Part shown: one piece after another, positions 52,081 to 60,606 of the stretch
Position numbering within the stretch: position 1 is the stretch's first letter
Layout of the letters: each line of letters starts with the position of its first letter
Assembly (NCBI RefSeq): GCF_963665355.1
Contig: NZ_OY762229.1
Coordinates: 3,348,001 to 3,412,000, forward strand
Direction of reading: 5' to 3'
DNA: 64,000 nucleotides
Source: an uncultured Desulfobacter sp.
GTDB taxonomy: Bacteria > Desulfobacterota > Desulfobacteria > Desulfobacterales > Desulfobacteraceae
The notes under the pieces: generated by a model
The model's input: the letters and a program-made list of their open reading frames with translations, nothing else
Databases searched by the model: none
What the model was told of the DNA's origin: nothing
Translations under genes and position numbers: made by a program

Positions 52081-53025
52081 TCATGATATTATACGGATCC
52101 CGTCGCTTCCGAGCAGCGCAATCCGGCCCCCTTTGTACAACTTGCCCACGGCCCGCTTGAACTCCTTCTTGCTCATGGAAAAGGCGGCCTGGATCTCTTC
52201 GGGCCGGCTCTTGTCATGGCAGGGGCTGGCGCCGCCATTGGCAGAAAGGACCGCTATTATTTTTTCGGCCGATCCCTCCACCGAGGCATAGCCCGGCTGT
52301 TTGAGGGTCAGGTCCACCTTGCCGTCCTCCCGGATCCGCAGGACGTATCCTTTGCATGTGTCGCCCACGGCCAGGTCTTCAAACGTCTCGGTTTTATAGA
52401 GCAGTCCTGTGCGGGAACGGTTGATAACGGCGGTATAGCCGATGGGGCTGATGCTGTGGATGATGAGATCCACCTCCTGCCCCGCTGCCAGATCCCGGGC
52501 GCCCCCGTCGCAGAATCCTGCCGTCAGGGTGGAGCCAAAGATCCTGTGGGAAGACTTGTCCAGGCATATCTTTACCAGATGGGTTTCCCCGGGCTCCATC
52601 CGGTCTTCCTGTTCGCTTCGGGGAACCAGCAGGTCCTTTTCAAGGCCCCAGTCCATGAAGATGCCAAAGGCCACCGTATCCCGGACTTTCAGCCCAACGA
52701 TATCCCCCACCACCCCGGCAGGGGTCAGGGTCGTGGCCACGGGCCGGTCCTCGGAATCGGTATGAACAAAGACGCGGATGATCTGCCCGACGGCAACGCC
52801 TTCCGGCACGTACTTATTGGGGAGGAGAACCCTGTCACGGCCAAAGCTCAGATAGACCCCGTAATCCGAGAGGTTTTCAACGGGCAGATCGTGGAACTTG
52901 CCTACGACCGCCTTGGGATCCTGGGCCAGAAAGGGATGGGATTGCCTGGACGAGGAACGGTTCTGGCTGGCTGCACGTTTTTTTTCTGCCTGTTTCCAGG
53001 GGGGGGTATATGCTGACGCTGACAT
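52081..53025 (-). CDS. cvfB: CvfB-family S1-like RNA-binding protein
   Basis: This 314-aa protein contains several S1-like OB folds: GVYLSFGRDRVLLPNKYVP, VAFGIFMDWGLEKDLLVPRS, and GYTAVINRSRTGLLYKTETF with VLRIREDGKVDLTLKQPG. It ends in a winged-helix-like region (FSMSKKEFKRAVGKLYKGGR), matching the CvfB/YitL architecture. CvfB binds RNA and influences virulence or stress genes in Firmicutes; its role here is unknown. The N-terminal 35 residues are basic and low complexity. Confidence 0.85.
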   Translation of the reverse strand: MSASAYTPPWKQAEKKRAASQNRSSSRQSHPFLAQDPKAVVGKFHDLPVENLSDYGVYLSFGRDRVLLPNKYVPEGVAVGQIIRVFVHTDSEDRPVATTLTPAGVVGDIVGLKVRDTVAFGIFMDWGLEKDLLVPRSEQEDRMEPGETHLVKICLDKSSHRIFGSTLTAGFCDGGARDLAAGQEVDLIIHSISPIGYTAVINRSRTGLLYKTETFEDLAVGDTCKGYVLRIREDGKVDLTLKQPGYASVEGSAEKIIAVLSANGGASPCHDKSRPEEIQAAFSMSKKEFKRAVGKLYKGGRIALLGSDGIRIIS

Positions 53026-53479
53026 GGTGGTTATGGCTCTTTCCTGAAGGGTTGATGAAACGTAATGCTCAATTATAGCATATTCATGCCTGCATATCCA
53101 TGGCCGGAGTCACCTGATGTGCCGGTAATATCCATGTATCACAGTTTCGGGTACCATGCCGCCCCCCCATTGCCCAGGCAAGGTGGGTGGCGGTTTCAAG
53201 TTTTTGGGTTAAGCCTTGCCGGCTCAGATAGTTTAAGCCTTCGGGACTGGCCAACAACCCCGGCGGACCGGACAGAGGCCTGCAGATGTCGGTAAAGTGT
53301 GGAATCTGCGAACAGGAACACCATCTGGTGGCTGGATAAGTTCGAAAAAAGCGTTCATTCATAAAATCCTCGCCTTGATTTTATTTTTCTCAATTCATTT
53401 CGGAATCTGTGCTGATAGGATAGTACTTTTGGAATCAATTTCCAGGCTTGTACCTGAACAAAAGAAATCGGGCTATTCA
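53026..53479. other. Intergenic region
   Basis: About 450 bp. Only short frames on both strands and no recognised domain. The cvfB promoter is probably at 53040-53090. A ten-base repeat-poor C run near 53160 is the only oddity. Confidence 0.35.
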
Positions 53480-53938
53480 CTATGATTTAGGGGCTACACG
53501 TTCTCCTTGGTCCGCCTGTTTTTCAAGCTCAATTTCAGGTTCAGGTTCAGGCTTTTGGTAGTACTTCCCTTTTACTCGATCCACCAAGCCGTTTTTTTTC
53601 AGCAGAGAAACGACATTGGAAACCTGCTTACTGGTTAATCCGGTCATCGTTTGAATTTCTTGTGGGGATAGGCCTTCACTCTGATTGATCAGCTTTAAAA
53701 TGTTTTGTCTGAAATTCTTTCTTATTTTCCTGGGGTTCTTAGATTGGGTGACAGGGGAGACAGCCTGAACATCATTGCCCTTATCGGTGGTCTTTTCTGG
53801 TGTGGGTGTGTTTTCTGGGGGCTCATGGCTCGAAATGTTGAATGCTTTTCCAGGAATGATATTTTGGAGTTTTTTGATCGTTGCGTGGAGTAGCTGCGTT
53901 GTTTCTTCGCTAAACTCAAAGTCTATAGTGATTCTCAT
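53480..53938 (-). CDS. Winged-helix DNA-binding protein
   Basis: Starting at the ATG at 53938 (AAAGGAAAA upstream; a TTG at 53944 is the alternative), the protein has 152 aa. The N-terminus (TIDFEFSEETTQLLHATIKK) is followed by a Pro/Glu linker. A winged helix at about 85-135 (ILKLINQSEGLSPQEIQTMT, GLTSKQVSNVVSLLKKNGLV, then a KGKYYQ wing) resembles MarR/IclR-type folds. The end is acidic. No neighbour suggests a target. Confidence 0.65.
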   Translation of the reverse strand: MRITIDFEFSEETTQLLHATIKKLQNIIPGKAFNISSHEPPENTPTPEKTTDKGNDVQAVSPVTQSKNPRKIRKNFRQNILKLINQSEGLSPQEIQTMTGLTSKQVSNVVSLLKKNGLVDRVKGKYYQKPEPEPEIELEKQADQGERVAPKS

Positions 53939-54493
53939 TAACAATTTTTCCTTTTTTTCTTTAGGGTAGCACCCATATTTGTCCGTGAATATGCTCTATA
54001 GAATGTTTTTTCACTACAAATAGTTCTCAGAAACATTCCTTTTTGAGAACTATATTTCATGTTTCATAAACCGTCAACTGTTCAACAGAACGGCAAGCTT
54101 CCGGACAAAAGCTACAGCAGCATGTTTTTTTGTATTTTTACCACCGAACAAAGCTATTGATATTCAATATTACGCAAATCACATTCAGGTCGAAAAGAGT
54201 AGATGATATGATACCCATAACTGCTTACCGTGAAATTATATACTGTGGGTTCCAGCATCTTATCTAAATTAAAACGCTGAAGCCCTATTAGCATGGGCGT
54301 TTATTTCTTCTGTTAAAGCTGCCTGGTTTAGAATCCGGAGCAGTGACACTGAATACCATTATGGTGACCTGGTATTTCTCACATGGAAATGACATTATTT
54401 GCATTCCATAGACCTGATATCTTTTTCTTGTAAATTGTATGGATGCAATATATCCATATTAATATTATACCTTCTATGCTTAAAGGAGCGAAA
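53939..54493. other. Intergenic region, AT-rich
   Basis: About 550 bp between divergent genes. It includes the 5' regions of the winged-helix gene and the O-methyltransferase. A short inverted repeat (ATAGTTCTCAGAAAC with TTTGAGAACTAT, 54018-54052) could be an operator or terminator. No ORF of note. Confidence 0.4.
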
Positions 54494-55081
54494 ATGGATT
54501 TAGACCATATACTTAACGAGTTGGAACAAAAGGGGCTTCGCAATGATGAAACCCAATCGGATAAATCCCTAAAATATCTAAACATCACGAAAGATACCGG
54601 TGAGTTCCTTCGGGTCATAGTTCTTGCGACTCGTTCAAGTAAAATTTTAGAAGTTGGAACATCAAATGGTTATTCAACCATTTGGTTAGCTTCGTCCATT
54701 CCCATAGAAGGGACTGTAACTACAATTGAGTATTCGGAACGAAAAGCAGAAGAGGCTTTATCAAACTTCAAAAAAGCAGATATAGCCAATAAAATAGTTT
54801 TTTTAAAGGGATATGCCCAGGCAGTGCTCAAAAACCTTAGCGATCAGTATGATTTAATTTTCCTTGATGCAGACCGTTCAAAGTACATGGATATGATGCA
54901 AGACATATTACGTTTGCTAAAAATTGGAGGGTTAATTGTCTGTGATAACGCAATTTCTCATGAATCAGAACTCGCTGAGTTTACAGCATACCTTAGGTCG
55001 AAACAGAATTTTTCAACTTCTCTGGTGCCTGTTGGTAAAGGTGAATTTCTAGCATATAAGTCATATAATGAACAGGTATGA
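54494..55081 (+). CDS. O-methyltransferase (caffeoyl-CoA/COMT type)
   Basis: The ATG at 54494 follows AAAGGAGCG, giving 195 aa. The fold is Methyltransf_3: KILEVGTSNGYSTIWLA (motif I), TIEYSERKAEEALSNF, YDLIFLDADRSKYMDMM (metal-binding Asp), LKIGGLIVCDNA. These enzymes methylate catechol-like hydroxyls using divalent metal and SAM. The substrate is unknown. It is the last intact gene before the integrase relic. Confidence 0.8.
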   Translation: MDLDHILNELEQKGLRNDETQSDKSLKYLNITKDTGEFLRVIVLATRSSKILEVGTSNGYSTIWLASSIPIEGTVTTIEYSERKAEEALSNFKKADIANKIVFLKGYAQAVLKNLSDQYDLIFLDADRSKYMDMMQDILRLLKIGGLIVCDNAISHESELAEFTAYLRSKQNFSTSLVPVGKGEFLAYKSYNEQV

Positions 55082-55382
55082 TCCGGCAGTGAAGAAACCA
55101 CTTGTGTGCTTCCTTTTTGCTTCAGCCTCCAAATGCCACGGACTATAAGCGTTTTCAAAAAAAACTAAAACCCAACAATAAAATTTATACATAACGCTGT
55201 GAGTTTTGTTATTCTTGGCTGGGTTAAAATTTGGCGCAGCAAGCCTGCGTACCATTAGCGCTCTCCCACAAATTACTTATTTTTTAGGGATGCGAGTTGA
55301 GGATTCCGGTCATCTACGGCACCGTCTCCCAATTCATCCTGACAGGAGTCTGGCATCTCCAGTCAAAGGGCGCATGTAATTT
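55082..55382. other. Intergenic region downstream of the integrase relic
   Basis: About 300 bp with no gene. It contains nothing clearly attC-like on inspection. Confidence 0.35.
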
Positions 55383-56259
55383 TTAGGTTATATCCAAAGG
55401 GCTCTTGGCTTCTTTCAAGGTCGTGGACGGTACGGTCTGTGTATATATCATGGTGGTTCGCACATCGCTGTGGCCGAGCAAGGCCTGTATAGTACGAATA
55501 TCATAGTTGGCCTGGAGTAGGTGATTTTCTCCACGACAAGATCAATTTCTTTTCTGGACAGTACAACCGGAATGTAAGGTTTCCTCTTGGCCCGCACCAC
55601 CCCGTCAATTTTCCCGGACTCCTTTCCAAGAATATGCCGGAAAAAAACAAAAGGCCGTTAAATGCCTGATTCTGGGCAGACGCAGAACATTTTTGTTCAA
55701 CCGCCAACCATGTCAGAAACTGTTTCACATCGTCAGGCGACAAAGAGTCAAGCGCCTTGTTTCGGACAAAAGTTTGAAATTGTTGCACCCACTTGCAGTA
55801 AGCATCAAAAGTTTTAGGCGAATAATGACGTACTTTGATTTCATTGCTGAGCCGGGAATAAACCGTATTCCATCCATCTTGAACAGAGGCTTTCAAAGGT
55901 TTTTCAAAAGCAGATGTATCCTCATGTATGGCATTCTCAGGAGAGTTCCCGGTTACAGGCTTTTGATACCAGTGGGGAACTATACCATACATGTCATAAT
56001 AAATAAGGATTGAATCATACGCCTGCTTCTGCTGTTGTCTCGTCTGCTTTTTTTCTCTCAGCTTGTTAATAAATAAAGGCAGGCTGTAGGTGTTTTTAGC
56101 GGCATGGCCATACTTTGAACAAAAATCAATGTAATACCTCATCCATTTCTTAAATTCAGGATACTCGGCAGGTGATATCCCTTTGCTAAGTAACTGGGAT
56201 TCAAATTGTTTTAAAAATTCTTGCGGAATTTGTTTCATCATGCTACCAAAAAATATCAT
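55383..56259 (-). pseudogene. Integron-type tyrosine integrase with deleted catalytic core
   Basis: The N-terminal 130 residues (FKKWMRYYIDFCSKYGHAAK, FINKLREKKQTRQQQKQAYD) and the core-binding domain (RHYSPKTFDAYCKWVQQFQT, LSPDDVKQFLTWLAVEQKCS, SAQNQAFNGLLFF) are intact. A frameshift follows; the next frame reads [20 protein letters not shown] and KITYSRP, then jumps to [20 protein letters not shown] and EAKSPLDIT with the stop at 55383. The catalytic Arg-Lys-His-Arg centre and the IntI-specific insert should lie between; all are deleted, leaving only LGH and the tyrosine of MIYT. It resembles deltaproteobacterial integron integrases and is transcribed away from the cassette-like genes, as intI is. 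Confidence 0.8.
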
Positions 56260-56331
56260 TTAATTTGGAATGATATCCGATTAGAAAATACCGAAGCTAC
56301 AAAAAGATGTCAACCGATATCAGCTTTTTGA

Positions 56332-56363
56332 ATGATATGCGGACAACCGGAGAATAACTTGTT
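56332..56363 (+). other. attI-like site next to the integrase relic
   Basis: The segment ATGATATGCGG + ACAACCGGAGAATAACTT ends at the GTT that begins the first cassette-like unit (56361). The same two blocks occur at 5574-5514 on the minus strand, separated by 29 bp. The position between intI and the first cassette, and the GTT border, are what is expected of attI; no integron database comparison was possible. Confidence 0.5.
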
Positions 56364-56416
56364 CACTCGGACTCACGGGAGCGGGCTGGCAAATTGCCCG
56401 ATTTTATGGTACGGCT
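56361..56416 (+). repeat. 56-bp direct repeat, left copy
   Basis: GTTCACTCGGACTCACGGGA through ATGGTACGGCT is repeated at 58074-58129 with two adjacent substitutions (TT for AA). Both copies start at a GTT core and are followed by a different hairpin. They bracket the 1.7-kb unit carrying the 495-aa gene. Confidence 0.85.
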
Positions 56417-56482
56417 TAAGCTTTGCTTCGCTGCCGCAGAACTTCGTTATGACGGACAAAGCGAAGCAAAGCTTAAGCCGTA
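56410..56482. repeat. 22-bp perfect inverted repeat (hairpin) in the leader of cassette-like unit 1
   Basis: Bases 56410-56431 are the exact reverse complement of 56461-56482 (arms TACGGCTTAAGC...), with a 29-base loop. It lies between the 56-bp repeat and the first gene, and may be an old recombination hairpin or a transcription-stopping structure. Confidence 0.8.
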
Positions 56483-56577
56483 GTCAAAGGAGAATTTACC
56501 ACCCCACTTTCCCGGGCCGTGGAACAGCCTGCTACACTCGAACGAGTCGGTGAGCTTAACATTAAGTGTTACAAGCC

Positions 56578-58065
56578 ATGATTGATCCAAAAGAAATATA
56601 TTTAGATAAGTGCGCTCATTTGCGTGCCGTACATTTTACTTTGTTGGTGGTTTCTATTGCCATATCTTTCTTTTTGATCACCAATCGTACAGATACGATA
56701 ACAAACGCATCAAATCAAATAAATAAGTTGGAAGAAATTTTTAAGGTAAGGAAAAAGGTAGACCTCGATAATTACGTTTCTACCAAATTTGACGAATACT
56801 TTGATTTGTATGAAAAAGGAAAGAAGCATATCTACTATTGGCCTCAGTCGAAAATATTTTTCGATGCCACTCCTTTATACACAACAATATTTACAAGACT
56901 AAACTTAAAGAATGATTTCTCAAGGGGATATAGGTGGAATAAAGTAGAGGCGGGGACATACCCGTTGTCAGACTTAGGTTACTATAACGACAGGGATTTA
57001 AATGAATTGCCGCACACTATTTCACAGTATGCCGAACTTTACGAACAACTATATTCGGGTGTTGTCTTTTTTCCTTCTGGCGTAGCTCACAATTTCAATG
57101 GAGAGACGGATGTATACATAGGAAAAATATCAAAAGAGTCATCAGATTATTTTCTCAACCAATTTAGCAGAGGGCTTGGATTCCTTGATTATAATAAAGA
57201 GCAAGAACAGATTAAAGTAACGCTTGGCGGAGTGGATCGGGACAAGATAAACGTCGTTTTGAATAAAACTAAGTTACTTACAAAAAATATACCGAAAGCC
57301 AAAGAAGAAGCATTTTCAATTTCTAGAATATATTGGATTGAACCAGAAGATCGTCACTTTTCCCAGAGCGAGAACATCAATAGCTTAAAATATACCTTCC
57401 TGAAGCAGCCGTTTTTGTGCATTGTATATTCAAAAGATAATACATCGTATTTAGCAATACACAGACCTTTTAAGCAGTACGATAAGAAATTCAATCTCAT
57501 TGAGCCAATGTACGAGCATCTTAAATACAAACATACACCAAACTCTTTTAGTGAAGAATTTCCTGATCTATTTAATATATCTCAGCACATAATGGACTCT
57601 CCGGTAGAGGGAATTAGGAAGCACTTGATAGAATTAAATGGCGTGTATTCTTCTGAAATATCATTCATGGGGCTGAAGCTGAAGAAAAGAGATTTGGCTA
57701 CATTTGGTGGTTTTGTAATTCTTTTTATTTCCATATATTTTTATATTCATTTATCAAGTTTGCACAGGCTTGGCAATCCAGAAATCGATCCAGATCTTTT
57801 GCCTTGGTTAGCTCTTTATCCAGTGAAATTTTCGCAAATATTTTCTGTGTTGTCTTTGATATTAATACCTATATCGGCACAAGGAATAATCTTTATATCT
57901 GGGATGGAGTACACTGTTGCTATTAATCTAATGATTGGATTGATTCAAATTGGCGTGGTGTCTCTCACAATATATCAGTTACACTTAGTCAAAGTAGTTC
58001 TAAATGCAGAGAAAATACACTTAACAAAACCATTCAGCGGACGCGCCAAAGGCGCGCGCCGCTGA
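56578..58065 (+). CDS. Membrane protein of unknown function in a cassette-like unit
   Basis: The ATG at 56578 is preferred to a GTG at 56566; the protein has 495 aa. It has one N-terminal membrane segment (about 12-34; FTLLVVSIAISFFLI), a large presumably extracytoplasmic domain of about 330 residues rich in Tyr and Lys, then three membrane segments (about 370-390, 412-440 and 450-475) and a basic tail (PFSGRAKGARR). I do not recognise it. It is AT-rich relative to the chromosome genes, and the stop lies inside the attC-like hairpin, as in many integron cassettes. Confidence 0.55.
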   Translation: MIDPKEIYLDKCAHLRAVHFTLLVVSIAISFFLITNRTDTITNASNQINKLEEIFKVRKKVDLDNYVSTKFDEYFDLYEKGKKHIYYWPQSKIFFDATPLYTTIFTRLNLKNDFSRGYRWNKVEAGTYPLSDLGYYNDRDLNELPHTISQYAELYEQLYSGVVFFPSGVAHNFNGETDVYIGKISKESSDYFLNQFSRGLGFLDYNKEQEQIKVTLGGVDRDKINVVLNKTKLLTKNIPKAKEEAFSISRIYWIEPEDRHFSQSENINSLKYTFLKQPFLCIVYSKDNTSYLAIHRPFKQYDKKFNLIEPMYEHLKYKHTPNSFSEEFPDLFNISQHIMDSPVEGIRKHLIELNGVYSSEISFMGLKLKKRDLATFGGFVILFISIYFYIHLSSLHRLGNPEIDPDLLPWLALYPVKFSQIFSVLSLILIPISAQGIIFISGMEYTVAINLMIGLIQIGVVSLTIYQLHLVKVVLNAEKIHLTKPFSGRAKGARR

Positions 58066-58080
58066 TGGTTATCGTTCACT
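58021..58080 (+). other. attC-like recombination hairpin
   Basis: ACTTAAC (RYYYAAC core) ends at 58025. The stem AACCAT/ATGGTT, CAGCGG/CCGCTG, GCGCC/GGCGC closes on an AAA loop, with extra unpaired bases on each arm (a T on the left, GCG on the right). A GTT core (GTTCACT) follows at 58074. This is the folded attC plan: paired outer AAC/GTT, bulges, variable loop. The gene's stop codon (58063-58065) is in the right arm. Confidence 0.65.
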
Positions 58081-58129
58081 CGGACTCACGGGAGCGGGCT
58101 GGCAAATTGCCCGATAATATGGTACGGCT
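58074..58129 (+). repeat. 56-bp direct repeat, right copy
   Basis: Second copy of the sequence at 56361-56416, beginning at the GTT of the attC-like site. It is followed by another imperfect hairpin (GTAAT...ATTAC, 58129-58175). Confidence 0.85.
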
Positions 58130-58181
58130 GTAATTTTTGCAGCGCGACTGCATAACCTGTCTTGCGCAATTATTACACAAA

Positions 58182-58277
58182 AATCTAAAAACAACACAAC
58201 CTAATAACCTAAAAATTGATTGACACAAAAACCTAAAAATAATAAGGCTTAATAATCTAAAAATACCACACTACAGA
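58182..58277 (+). promoter_or_regulatory. Four 24-bp phased repeats, probable operator of the AbiEi-Fic gene
   Basis: The core AAYCTAAAAA begins at 58182, 58206, 58230 and 58254, exactly 24 bp apart, ending 10 bp before the ATG at 58288. Two of the four are preceded by a CCTAAT or CTTAAT half-site. A TTGACA at 58220 lies inside the array. Direct-repeat operators upstream of AbiEi-type regulators are known to bind the antitoxin and repress their own operon; here the regulator is the N-terminal domain of the toxin gene itself. Confidence 0.75.
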
Positions 58278-58287
58278 TAGGTCAATA

Positions 58288-59808
58288 ATGCCGACACTAC
58301 AAGATAAGCTTGCAGAATCTCTCGCTGTTTTGAAAAAACTACAGGACGAAGGTATTGTTGCAATCCAAACAAAAAACATAACACGAACTCACCGGGAACG
58401 TCTTGTCAAAAGCGGATTCATCAAAGAAGTGATGAAAGGATGGTATATCCCTGCCAGTCCTGAAGAGCAGACTGGAGAAAGCACGGCCTGGTATGCATCA
58501 TTTTGGGGTTTTTGTGGTGACTATCTTAAATTAAGGTTTGGCAATCAATGGTGCCTTTCCCCTGAACAATCATTGAGCATTCATAGCGGGAACTGGAACG
58601 TGCCGAATCAACTTCTTGTCCGCGCGCCAAAAGGCGGGAACAAGCCAATCTCTCTTCTTCATGAAACATCGATAATGGACGTTCGGCTGAATCTGCCGGA
58701 CAGGAATGATATGGAAATCAAGGAAAACATACGGATGATGACCCTGCCCGCTGCTCTGATTTCCTGTGCTCCCGGTTATTATTCAAATAATGCTATAGAG
58801 GCCCGCGCTGCGCTTTCCATGATCTCTGATGCTTCTCAGGTCCTGCACAAGCTCCTTGAAGGTGGGCATAGCACGGTAGCCGGAAGGCTTGCAGGAGCTT
58901 TCCGAAATATTGGGAAAAATGTTATTGCTGACAATATCATCGGAGCAATGAGAGATGCCGGATACAGCATTACGGACAATGACCCCTTTGAAGAAAAGCC
59001 CGCTATTATTCTTCGTGAACGCGAGATTTCTCCATACGTCAACCGAATACGGATGCACTGGGCGGATATGCGCGGTATTGTCCTTGAAAACTTTCCGCAG
59101 GCGCCCTCATTAAACCAGAATACCGATGAATATCTTAAACATGTCGATGATATATATTTGACTGATGCCTATCATTCGCTTTCTATTGAAGGATATCGTG
59201 TGAGTGAGGCGCTTATTGAACGTGTCCGCACAGGAAGTTGGGACCCAGAAACCAACCACAAAGATAAAGAGTACGCAAATGCCTTGGCTGCCCGTGGTTA
59301 CTGGCAAGCTTTTCAGGCAGTGAAGAAAAGCGTGGAAAAAATTCTGAATAAAAACTCGCCAGGTGCGGTGGTAAGTAAAGATCATTCCGTATGGTATAGA
59401 GAATTATTTGCCCCAAGTGTAAACGCTGGTCTTATATCGGCATCCGACCTTGCAGGATACCGAAATCAACCTGTTTATATTCGAAAATCAAGGCATGTAC
59501 CACCCCGATACGAAGCTGTGCGAGATCTTATGCCTGCATTCTTTTCTCTTTTAAACGATGAAGAAGAACCTTCTGTAAAAGCCGTTTTAGGTCACTTTTT
59601 CTTTGTATATATCCACCCTTATATTGATGGAAATGGCCGCATGGGAAGATTTTTGATGAATGTTATGTTAGCTAGTGGCGGCTATCCATGGACAGTCATT
59701 CCGCTTGGAACCCGCAATGATTATATGGCCACCTTGGAAGAAGCAAGCGTAAAAAAGAATATAAAACCGTTTTCTAAATTTTTGGCTGGACTTCTCCAAA
59801 AAGGTTAA
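58288..59808 (+). CDS. AbiEi-like regulator fused to a Fic AMP-transferase domain
   Basis: This is a 506-aa protein. Residues 1-250 resemble AbiEi antitoxin/regulators: a winged helix with RTHRERLVKSGFIKEVMKGW ending in YIPAS, then LSPEQSLSIHSGN and LLVRAPKGGNKP. The C-terminal half is a Fic domain: the autoinhibitory (S/T)xxxE(G/N) motif is in YHSLSIEGYRV (about 296), and the catalytic HPYIDGNGRMGRF is near residue 435. Fic enzymes usually transfer AMP to a target's hydroxyl; the inhibitory helix is in the same chain (class II type). The protein combines DNA-binding regulator and toxin, so it may be a self-contained toxin-antitoxin unit. It lies in the second cassette-like unit. Confidence 0.85.
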   Translation: MPTLQDKLAESLAVLKKLQDEGIVAIQTKNITRTHRERLVKSGFIKEVMKGWYIPASPEEQTGESTAWYASFWGFCGDYLKLRFGNQWCLSPEQSLSIHSGNWNVPNQLLVRAPKGGNKPISLLHETSIMDVRLNLPDRNDMEIKENIRMMTLPAALISCAPGYYSNNAIEARAALSMISDASQVLHKLLEGGHSTVAGRLAGAFRNIGKNVIADNIIGAMRDAGYSITDNDPFEEKPAIILREREISPYVNRIRMHWADMRGIVLENFPQAPSLNQNTDEYLKHVDDIYLTDAYHSLSIEGYRVSEALIERVRTGSWDPETNHKDKEYANALAARGYWQAFQAVKKSVEKILNKNSPGAVVSKDHSVWYRELFAPSVNAGLISASDLAGYRNQPVYIRKSRHVPPRYEAVRDLMPAFFSLLNDEEEPSVKAVLGHFFFVYIHPYIDGNGRMGRFLMNVMLASGGYPWTVIPLGTRNDYMATLEEASVKKNIKPFSKFLAGLLQKG

Positions 59809-59817
59809 CGAATATTC

Positions 59818-59858
59818 AACAATCCAAATCAACCGGGCGAGCCGGTTATCTGGGGGTT
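59818..59858 (+). other. Weaker attC-like site after the Fic gene
   Basis: AACAATCC at 59818 and GGGGGTT ending at 59858 flank the short stem AACCGG/CCGGTT around GCGAG. Outer pairing is imperfect. It lies 10 bp after the Fic stop, where a cassette boundary is expected. Confidence 0.35.
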
Positions 59859-59885
59859 ATGATCCCAACTTAAAGGAAATCAGAT

Positions 59886-60596
59886 ATGTCTTTGTTGCAA
59901 CAAATCCAAGAATCTATAGTCGAAGAAGGGGCTGATCTTGGATCCATCCTGTTAAAACTACGGCTCCTTGCTGCACGATTAGGTAGCGACTTTCTTGAAG
60001 AATGGGTAAAACATGAGTCCGAGGGATACCCGAGAAATGCTGAAGTTCCACCTTATCGTGTTGTTGGTGTTGCCTATCGAGGTTCGTTCTCCGGCCCACT
60101 TGGCTCAGGAATTAGAAATGCACAAATTCCACCATACGTGATAGAAAAGCACGCTGGAAAAACTTGGACAAAATATGAAGTTAGGGAAAGTATCGCAGCC
60201 GTTGACGAAATGGTAAAAAATAGTACCGAAGGTGGATCGTTCGGGATCGATGCCTCTAATCTAATTTTATTACTGCAAGGCAAAATTTATGAGGGGTATG
60301 CCTGCAACGATATATCCGGTTCAATTTCTCCAACATCTTTTTATGAGATTCAGCAAACAGTTCGTAGCAGGATACTTGAGCTTACTCTAAAGCTGGAGAA
60401 GTCTGTACCTGGGGCAATGCATGTTGCGTTTGGTTCATCTGTTACGAACAAAACTGAAACCGAACAAGTTCAGCAAATTTCACAACAAATTATTTACGGC
60501 AACGTTTCTACCGCTGTTGCTGGCGGTGCCGGTGCAAATATTGCGGTTGCTATCACCGAAAGGAATAACAATTCGTTTATCGAACACCTTTTTTAA
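59886..60596 (+). CDS. AbiTii-domain protein (abortive-infection type)
   Basis: This 236-aa protein has an N-terminal half matching the AbiTii domain: SLLQQIQESIVEEGADLGSI, LLKLRLLAARLGSDFLEEWV, ESEGYPRNAEVPPYRVVG. The C-terminal half is helical with a Gly/Ala-rich region (VSTAVAGGAGANIAVAITER). AAAGGAAATCAG precedes the ATG. AbiTii domains occur in phage-defence contexts; the mechanism is not established. It would be the third cassette-like gene, but no attC follows before the chromosomal gene at 60607. Confidence 0.8.
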   Translation: MSLLQQIQESIVEEGADLGSILLKLRLLAARLGSDFLEEWVKHESEGYPRNAEVPPYRVVGVAYRGSFSGPLGSGIRNAQIPPYVIEKHAGKTWTKYEVRESIAAVDEMVKNSTEGGSFGIDASNLILLLQGKIYEGYACNDISGSISPTSFYEIQQTVRSRILELTLKLEKSVPGAMHVAFGSSVTNKTETEQVQQISQQIIYGNVSTAVAGGAGANIAVAITERNNNSFIEHLF

Positions 60597-60606
60597 AAAC
60601 AAGCTC

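Noticed and set aside
53084-53362. 92-codon minus-strand ORF
   Set aside because: No SD, no domain, low-complexity composition; probably chance.
58182-58277. CRISPR array
   Set aside because: The repeats are only about 10 conserved bases with 14-bp spacers, far shorter than CRISPR repeats and spacers, and no cas genes are present.
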